A DNA stretch of 64,000 nt, taken from the NCBI GenBank assembly GCA_963785765.1, contig CAWAWM010000003.1, positions 558,001 to 622,000 of the forward strand, written 5' to 3'. The stretch is from DATBGO01 sp963785765. Lineage in GTDB: Bacteria > Actinomycetota > Actinomycetes > Streptosporangiales > Streptosporangiaceae. The notes under the pieces are model-generated. The model saw nothing but the letters and a program-made list of their open reading frames with translations, made no database searches and was not told the DNA's origin. This document shows, piece after piece, positions 59,150-64,000 of this stretch. A program made the translations under genes and the position numbers. Within the stretch, counting starts at the first letter, position 1; every line of letters starts with the position of its first letter.

Positions 59150-59278
59150 GACCCTGCCCAGTTCGACCACACCCGTGCTCCCTACGACCACGCCGGCGCC
59201 GAAGGCCGACGAGAGGCTGGTGATCAGCGAAACGGCGTTGCCGGCCGCGTCGACCACGCACCGGTAGTCCGAGTCACC
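59150..59278 (-). pseudogene. Internal fragment of a gamma-glutamyltranspeptidase
   Basis: About 43 residues (DYRCVVDAAGNAVSLITSLSSAFGAGVVVGSTGVV) match the region just after the GGT nucleophile (normally TTHxxVVDxxGNAVS...GSGVVVPGTG). The flanks are unrelated. Fused in frame to the kinase fragment. Confidence 0.65.
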
Positions 59279-59317
59279 CAGGTCGCGTCCTATGTCGGGC
59301 TGTGGTCGCGCCGTGGC

Positions 59318-59398
59318 TTCGTACCTGCGAGCGGCCAGCGCGCGGACAACGCTCGACGTCCCGGTCCTTGACATCCCGGTCAGAAGAACCCGCTTCAC
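59318..59398 (-). pseudogene. N-terminal fragment of a P-loop nucleoside/shikimate-kinase-like gene
   Basis: MKRVLLTGMSRTGTSSVVRALAARRYEA matches the start of small P-loop kinases, but the Walker A is GMSRTGTSS, with Thr at the catalytic Lys position. After residue 27 the sequence turns into a GGT fragment. GTG start overlaps the VapC stop. Confidence 0.65.
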
Positions 59399-59793
59399 GC
59401 CTCAGTGGAGCTCACGCCAGGAAAATCGCCGAAGCGTGCCTTCGCGTCGAAGGTAAGGACGATGCGGTCAGTCTGTACCGCGTGCGCGGCGATGATCAGG
59501 TCATGCGCGCCGCGAGGCGTTCCGGTCCGGCGCGCGTGCGCGATCAGCTTGGCGTGATAGGCAGCGGTGGTTTCGGTGTAGTCGAGCACCTCGACGGCCG
59601 AGGTGATGGCAGCCAGGGCACGGGCGCGATCGGCCGCGCGGCCGGGAGTGTCGGCAAGCTCGATGCCAACCCGGTACTCGGCGATGGACACAGCCGCGAT
59701 GGCCAGTTCATCGGCGTCCAGGGCCGCCCGGTCGATCGTGCCGCGTTCGTAGGCGATCAATACGTTGGTGTCGAGGATCAGGCGCCGGCCCAC
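59395..59793 (-). CDS. vapC: VapC-type PIN-domain toxin
   Basis: 132 residues: LILDTNVLIAYERG (first Asp), ISIAEYRVGIE-like (SIAEYRVGIEL, conserved Glu), GAHDLIIAAHAVQTDRIVLTFDAKARFGDFPGV (later Asp residues). All acidic positions are present. Its start overlaps the end of the Phd-type antitoxin by 16 bp. Confidence 0.92.
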   Translation of the reverse strand: MGRRLILDTNVLIAYERGTIDRAALDADELAIAAVSIAEYRVGIELADTPGRAADRARALAAITSAVEVLDYTETTAAYHAKLIAHARRTGTPRGAHDLIIAAHAVQTDRIVLTFDAKARFGDFPGVSSTEA

Positions 59794-60035
59794 GGATCGT
59801 TCCCTTCGTTGGAGACCAGCGCCAGCGCGGTCGCAATATCCTGCGTGAAACGAGCATCAGGCGGCGGGATGGTCTCAAGCGCGGTCCGCAGGTCTGCGCC
59901 AGTGCGACGCCGGGCTGGCCTCATCTCAGCGACCACGTGGTGTCCACGGGTGATTGTGACAGTCTCGCCCCGCTCGATCGCGTCCAGCAGATCAGAGAAG
60001 TTACGCGAGGCCTCGGTGGCAGTCATTGTTCGCAT
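59778..60035 (-). CDS. Phd/YefM-type antitoxin
   Basis: 85 residues: TMTATEASRNFSDLLDAIERGETVTITRGHHVVAEMRPARRR, the Phd/YefM N-terminal DNA-binding fold, with a C-terminal toxin-binding part (PDARFTQDIATALALVSNEGNDPW). ATG 60035 has TAGCAT 6 nt upstream (leaderless); ATG 60026 is an alternative. The 21-bp palindrome just before it is the likely autoregulatory operator. Confidence 0.9.
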   Translation of the reverse strand: MRTMTATEASRNFSDLLDAIERGETVTITRGHHVVAEMRPARRRTGADLRTALETIPPPDARFTQDIATALALVSNEGNDPWAGA

Positions 60036-60043
60036 GTCCTCAT

Positions 60044-60064
60044 GCTATCTGATAATCAGATAGC
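60044..60064. promoter_or_regulatory. 21-bp perfect palindrome upstream of the Phd/VapC pair
   Basis: Arms of 10 bp (GCTATCTGAT / ATCAGATAGC) around a single A. It overlaps the -10 box TAGCAT (60047-60042) and starts 9 bp upstream of the antitoxin ATG, the standard place for an antitoxin operator. Confidence 0.8.
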
Positions 60065-60236
60065 ACTTTGCCCGTGTGGCGGTTTGAACCAACAGCAACC
60101 TCGAGCTTCCTGCCCAGCCGCTTGAGAGCGCTTCGAGTCTTGGCCGCCGGCACTTCGCCGCGGACCTCCATGGTCATCGCGATCTGGCTGCCTCCCATTC
60201 CGGGGGGCCGATCGCGCCATCCGTGGGGTGTAGCCG

Positions 60237-60704
60237 CTACCTGGGGCGGGAGGTGATGGGCGCTGGATCCTGCCCCAGAGCCAGCTGCTGGCACGCCCGC
60301 ATCAGCGTTTCCGCCATTTCCGCCTTCTCAGGCGACTTGACTCGCTTGCCGCGCGTTTGGCATTCAGCTTCATAGAGGTCGCCGAGGACGCTGATCGAGG
60401 CGACGGGGTCGCTATCGCACGCCGCCGCGGATAGTTTCTGCGCGTTCGCCCGCAGGTACCTGCGCCGCCAAGTGCGGCCCCCGGTCACCGCTGACTCGGA
60501 TGCGGACCGCTTCAGTTCGTCGGCGAATCGCATTACCTGGATTGCCCCGATGAAGGCTTCGCAACCCTGCTTGTGATCCTCTTGCCGAGGTTGACCTTTG
60601 GTTTTCGTGTGGTAAAGCGGCCCTCCGCACTGGGCGCAGCATATCAACCGGATCGTCCCGTTACGTCCCCCCGGCGGCACTGGTCCCGGCCACGAGTACT
60701 GCAT
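60237..60704 (-). CDS. Hypothetical protein with a zinc-ribbon-like N-terminus
   Basis: 155 residues. TIRLICCAQCGGPLYHTKTKGQPRQEDHKQGCEAF holds CxxC and further Cys/His that could bind zinc; the rest (GRTWRRRYLRANAQKLSAAACDSDPVASISVLGDLYEAECQTRGKRVKS) is helical and basic. No family recognised. ATG 60704 gives a sensible N-terminus; the frame opens at 60770. Confidence 0.55.
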   Translation of the reverse strand: MQYSWPGPVPPGGRNGTIRLICCAQCGGPLYHTKTKGQPRQEDHKQGCEAFIGAIQVMRFADELKRSASESAVTGGRTWRRRYLRANAQKLSAAACDSDPVASISVLGDLYEAECQTRGKRVKSPEKAEMAETLMRACQQLALGQDPAPITSRPR

Positions 60705-60860
60705 GATCGAACCACCGCCTCCGCTAGAGAACCTTGACCACGAGGATAGAGCCTGGATCTGTGATGCCATGGCGTCGCCCGCCAGAGCCGCGAGCGGGCG
60801 CTCGGCGAACCGGCGTGGTGATCATCTGACGAATGGTGCGCTGTCACGCCATACTGGACT

Positions 60861-61538
60861 GTGGCCTCCTTACCGGACAACGACGCTGTGCAGGGCGCCG
60901 TCCAGCGGCTCCGCGATGGCCTGGCCGACCCCGGCCTGCCACGTGCCGTGGCGGCCTACTTCGGCCCGGATGAAATATTCCCCGGGCTGACCTTCACCTG
61001 CCTGGGCAGTAACCCCCGCGACACAGTGACCGGCGATGACCTGCTGGCCGTGTCCCTCCTGGATATCGCCTGGCGGCCGGATGTGGTACGGCAGATCCTC
61101 GGGACCGGGGCCGCGGCCGACAATATCTCCCGCCTGCTCGCGGCGATCCGCAATGACATCGACCTATGGGAAGCTTCCGACGACGATCTCGCGACGGTCG
61201 ACCCGTTGTGGGACATGCTGCTCCGGATGCCCGGCATCGGCACAGCCACCGCGTCCAAGCTCCTGGCCCGCAAGCGCCCCCGGCTGTGCCCGGTCAGCGA
61301 CAGGGTGGTGATCCAGGCGGTCGGGGTACCGGGATGGACCTGGGAAGCATTGCGCTGTCTCCTGCAGGACCCGGCCGCGCGGGCCGAGGTCGAGGCCCTG
61401 CGCCCGCCATCAGCGGATGCCGCCAGCCTGCTAAGGATCCTCGACGTGGCCATCTGGATACGCCACAGCCACTCCCCCGCTGCCATCCTCGTACGGCGAG
61501 ACACGGGAATCCCCGAGCCGCATCACGTCCGCCCCTGA
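60861..61538 (+). CDS. DUF6308-like protein with helix-hairpin-helix motif
   Basis: 225 residues. LWDMLLRMPGIGTATASKLLARKRPRLCPVSDRVVIQAVG carries a helix-hairpin-helix (MPGIGTATASKLL), as in DNA-glycosylase-like and DUF6308 proteins; DVAIWIRHS near the end is typical. No glycosylase catalytic Lys/Asp pair is evident. GTG start. Possible nucleic-acid-binding protein. Confidence 0.75.
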   Translation: MASLPDNDAVQGAVQRLRDGLADPGLPRAVAAYFGPDEIFPGLTFTCLGSNPRDTVTGDDLLAVSLLDIAWRPDVVRQILGTGAAADNISRLLAAIRNDIDLWEASDDDLATVDPLWDMLLRMPGIGTATASKLLARKRPRLCPVSDRVVIQAVGVPGWTWEALRCLLQDPAARAEVEALRPPSADAASLLRILDVAIWIRHSHSPAAILVRRDTGIPEPHHVRP

Positions 61539-61575
61539 CTCGGCAGGCGCCCCGGCTTTCGGCAGGAGAAGCCAC

Positions 61576-62010
61576 ATGTCAGCAGCCCTGCTAGCCAGCA
61601 ACAAAGCGACGTTCAGCCGCTTCCATGAGGCCGTGAACACCGGCGATACGGAGCTCATGTCGAAAATGATCGACGAGGTCGTCGAGCCCGACGTGCTGTT
61701 CCACGCGCCGGTGCCGACTGGCGAGACGGGGGCGCAGGCATTCAGGCAAGTGTGGGCAGTGCTCCTGCGCGCGTTCCCCGATCTTCACGTTGCGGTCGAG
61801 GATGTGATCGCCGAGGGCGACAGGGTCGTCGCCAGGAACACGGTGACCGGGACCCACCGGGGCGAGTTCAGGGGCCTCCCGCCAACCGGCAATTTCGTCA
61901 CCTACAACGAGATCTTCGTCGTCCGCTTCGCCGGCGGCCGAATCGCCGAGATCTGGGGGGTTGTCGACGTCCTCTCGCAGATGAGACAGCTCGGCATGAT
62001 TCCCGCCTAG
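61576..62010 (+). CDS. SnoaL-like ester cyclase-family protein
   Basis: 144 residues of NTF2 fold: FHEAVNTGDTELMSKMIDEVVEPDVLFHAPVPTG, FPDLHVAVEDVIAEGDRVVARNTVTGTHRGEFRGLPPTG and GGRIAEIWGVVDVLSQMRQLGMIP. Polyketide-cyclase/SnoaL relatives; most have unknown substrates. AGGAGA lies before the ATG. Confidence 0.88.
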   Translation: MSAALLASNKATFSRFHEAVNTGDTELMSKMIDEVVEPDVLFHAPVPTGETGAQAFRQVWAVLLRAFPDLHVAVEDVIAEGDRVVARNTVTGTHRGEFRGLPPTGNFVTYNEIFVVRFAGGRIAEIWGVVDVLSQMRQLGMIPA

Positions 62011-62085
62011 CGAAGCCCCGTTCGCCCGCCCTGAGCACGATTTTCGTCAGCGAAGTGACCGGAACGGCAGGCCATCACGCGGAAT

Positions 62086-62463
62086 TCAGTAGTGTTCGAC
62101 CAGATGAGCGCGACTGGCTGGCAGCTCGTATGGATCGGGCCAGAAGTCGGTGATCCGGGTAATCCGGCCATCGTCTCCTAGATCAAAGAAGCACAAGCCT
62201 GGCTGCGTGTCCTCTCGCCCGGTGAACTCGATCCAGCTGGCGGCGTGCATGTCCTCGCCGACAATCTGCTGCACCGCGATGTGCCAGTCATAGGAGAAGC
62301 CCTCCACATTGAACCGGATGTAAGCTTCCCGGCCGCGGACCTGTTCCCTGGTTTGGGGGCCGCGGTAGACCACGTCGTCGGCGAGCAGGGCGGCGAATGC
62401 ATCCCAGTCCCGCGCTTCCGCCGCGGCCCAGTAGGCCGCGACCACGTCGTGCGCTTTGGTCAT
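62086..62463 (-). CDS. SnoaL-like (NTF2-fold) protein
   Basis: 125 residues: VVAAYWAAAEARDWDAFAALLADDVVYRGPQTREQVRGREAYIRFNVEG, IVGEDMHAASWIEFTGRED and LCFFDLGDDGRITRITDFWPDPYELPASRAHLVEHY, a standard nuclear-transport-factor-2-like fold. Converges on the ester-cyclase-like gene. Confidence 0.88.
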   Translation of the reverse strand: MTKAHDVVAAYWAAAEARDWDAFAALLADDVVYRGPQTREQVRGREAYIRFNVEGFSYDWHIAVQQIVGEDMHAASWIEFTGREDTQPGLCFFDLGDDGRITRITDFWPDPYELPASRAHLVEHY

Positions 62464-62651
62464 GCCAGGCAGAGTACTCGCGAGGCAGGACGGTGCCCCG
62501 CTGAGTGGACACGCCGGCCGTGATCCGTCGGCTCTGCTACGTCCGCGGCCCGGAGGGGATCATCGTCGGGCCTGGACACCACATGCTGGCAAGCTGGGCT
62601 GCTCCTGAACTGACTGTCGTGCGGCTTCGCTGGCTGGCTTGGCCGTCCTGA

Positions 62652-63055
62652 TCAGGTCAGTTCGAGCGTGAGGCTGCCGACGTTGGCTTCGTAGGGGATC
62701 AGCGCGATTGACAAGGTGCCGCCCACCGGCGTGGTGAAGTTGCAGTAGGTGTTGCCGCCGACGTCGCGCGTCGTGTAGGTGCTGCTGCTGCCGGGCTTGT
62801 GGAAGACCAGGAAAACCTCGTTGGGGCCGCCGGGCTGGGTGAAGTCGAAGTGCGTCACGTTGAACGTGACGTTCTTGCCCGCCGTCGCGGCGAACGTGTA
62901 CGTGACCGACCGGCCGGGCGTCGAAATGCTGGCTTTCACCGGCTTTCCGCTGGTGAGCTGGCCCGCGGCTACGGTGCTTGCCTGCGCTCCGGCTGGAACT
63001 AAGACCCCAGTGCCGAGATGAGAATCAGGCAAGAGACCATTATCCATCGCTTCAT
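62652..63055 (-). pseudogene. Secreted PPC-like beta-sandwich protein, frameshifted in the signal peptide
   Basis: AGGAGG and ATG 63055 open a signal peptide MKRWIMVSCLILISALG that hits a stop. In the next frame the rest of the signal (VLVPAGAQAS) and the mature domain continue (KASISTPGRSVTYTFAATAGKNVTFNVTHFDF...), resembling pre-peptidase C-terminal domains. One missing base in the C4/G4 run at 63005-63008 would rejoin both parts. Either a real frameshift, phase variation, or a homopolymer error. Confidence 0.75.
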
Positions 63056-63222
63056 GGCGTCAACCTCCTGGCAAACCAAGACCCTGTTCACGGACGGCAA
63101 CAGATACACGCGAGCGACCACGATATACGACCGATCAAGACCTGACTCTAACGATTTACCAACTGCGGCCGCCACGACCAGCAAGAGCTGAGCTGATCAC
63201 CCATTTCCGGTCAGGTGACCCT

Positions 63223-63251
63223 TTGACATTCGCATTCGGTAGAATTATTGC
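63223..63251 (+). promoter_or_regulatory. Possible promoter with long leader
   Basis: TTGACA (63223-63228), 17 nt, TATTGC (63246-63251); an overlapping TAGAAT (63240-63245) is an alternative -10. The next well-supported start is 270 nt on, so the leader would be about 260 nt. No riboswitch-like fold was identified by eye, and there is no gene between 63056 and 63518 that I trust. Confidence 0.45.
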
Positions 63252-63518
63252 CTAGGGGGCTTTTTTCACATGCCCGATCTGCCGGCTTACTGGTGGAGCG
63301 AGCTGAAAAGGGCCAGCAGGGTGCGTACTGGCGGTACCTACCTGACTTTTATCACTGGGCCGGGATTCGCTCGGATGCAGAGCTGTGGCCTGCAGGTTTG
63401 CCGGCGGAGACCGGTGCGCTTGCGCACTAACGGTAGCTCGGCCCAGGGGACGATGTATCGGCGCGCTGGCTTGCCGTTCTTATTTAAAAGACAGGACACC
63501 GGAGGAAAGGACACGGCC

Positions 63519-63998
63519 ATGCCTGCACGTTTTGCCGACCCCAGCCAGCCCGGGTCCGTGGCCGGCCCATGGCCGGAAGGACCCCTAACGGCGCATCACG
63601 ACATGACGATGGTGAACGGCGGCCACGTCCCGTTCACATACCGCATTCCGTACAAACTGTGGAAGATGCAGGACGAGGGCTATTCCCTGCCAAGCGTGGT
63701 CCCCCAGATCGTCACAGGCCTAGCCGAGGCGGCCAATGCCGCACAGGTCGCCGCCGTACTGCCCGAAAGCGAGCTGCGCGGCGAGCTGGAAGCCAGCGCG
63801 GCCGCGTTCGTGGCGGCCGTCCTAGACGACTACTGCAGCACCCGCCCGCCCTGGCCGGGCCCGCCGCCCTGGGCCATCGCGATCGCCCCGGCGCTCAGCG
63901 AGCTGGCCAACACCTACCAGGCCGGCTTCCTGCGCGATGAGCTTCTGCGCATCGCCGGCCAGGCGATGCAGAGGGCCGCTGGCCACCACAAGCCTTAG
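63519..63998 (+). CDS. Hypothetical protein
   Basis: 159 residues, not recognised: MTMVNGGHVPFTYRIPYKLWKMQDEGYSLPSVVPQIVTGLAEAANAAQVAAVLPESELRGELEASAAAFVAAVLDDY... mostly helical, no signal or membrane helix. GGAGGAAAGG lies 8-17 nt before the ATG, a strong ribosome site, so this start is preferred over ATG 63270 in the same frame. Confidence 0.75.
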   Translation: MPARFADPSQPGSVAGPWPEGPLTAHHDMTMVNGGHVPFTYRIPYKLWKMQDEGYSLPSVVPQIVTGLAEAANAAQVAAVLPESELRGELEASAAAFVAAVLDDYCSTRPPWPGPPPWAIAIAPALSELANTYQAGFLRDELLRIAGQAMQRAAGHHKP

Positions 63999-64000
63999 CC

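Noticed and set aside
63270..63518. N-terminal extension of the last gene from ATG 63270
   Set aside because: The added 83 residues have no coding character and a strong ribosome site sits just before ATG 63519.

Overview
High-GC actinobacterial chromosome. The markers are WhiB1, a SigR/RsrA (SigH/RshA) redox pair, Ni-superoxide dismutase with its SodX protease, a DasR-like GntR regulator, a SepX/GlpR-like protein and many leaderless promoters. Gene content fits a Streptosporangiales- or Streptomyces-like lineage; the sequence alone does not fix the genus.

Layout. 1-9.5 kb: end of a DUF4097 gene overlapping a PadR regulator, an NADPH:quinone-type reductase, a CGNR-like regulator, an APC amino-acid permease, divergent sodX/sodN, an anti-sigma/SigB-type sigma pair, a small membrane protein and a lipid kinase. 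9.8-24.9 kb: a conserved core with the gene content I recall from M. tuberculosis Rv3219-Rv3228: whiB1, pdtaS, (dasR-like, ilvG-like), a thioesterase, a TB7.3-like biotinyl protein, two membrane HD/HD-GYP proteins, rsrA-sigR with its own SigR-type promoter, a DksA-like protein, SRAP, aroA, rsgA, hisN and a CBS protein. 25-44.4 kb: an accessory stretch of hypotheticals, enzymes, toxin-antitoxin (TA) pairs, truncated genes and two frameshifted genes. 44.5-52.9 kb: a second conserved core (tRNA-Arg, CBS protein, MTA phosphorylase, Ruc/FmdB-like protein, 5-formyl-THF cyclo-ligase, galU, moeA-moaC-mogA, rimJ-like GNAT, sepX-like), matching M. tuberculosis Rv0991c-Rv0996 with moaC/mogA inserted. 52.9-58.4 kb: tRNA-Ala(CGC) followed by an integrase, an excisionase, small genes, an HTH/TPR regulator and a NUDIX hydrolase: a reduced actinomycete integrative element without visible rep, tra or attR. 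58.4-64 kb: gene fragments, a Phd/VapC-type TA pair and small accessory genes.

How it works together. Much of the left half is signalling and stress: WhiB1 (with a CRP-like site upstream), PdtaS, the SigR/RsrA redox loop, the anti-sigma/SigB pair, Ni-SOD and HD-GYP proteins. The 47.5-50.7 kb genes supply UDP-glucose and molybdenum cofactor.

Window-wide features are (i) TANNNT -10 boxes exactly 6 nt before start codons (leaderless transcription), including four TA operons whose promoters carry palindromes or repeats; (ii) in-frame low-complexity repeats inserted in or added to housekeeping proteins (PadR, SRAP, AroA, RsgA, a methyltransferase, SepX); (iii) three single-base frameshifts that may be real or assembly errors. 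I found no wholly new multi-gene system that I can defend. The best leads are the TA promoter architecture, the integrase that reads through its own tRNA attachment site, the nitrilase-fold protein lacking its catalytic cysteine, and an unrecognised 656-residue protein.
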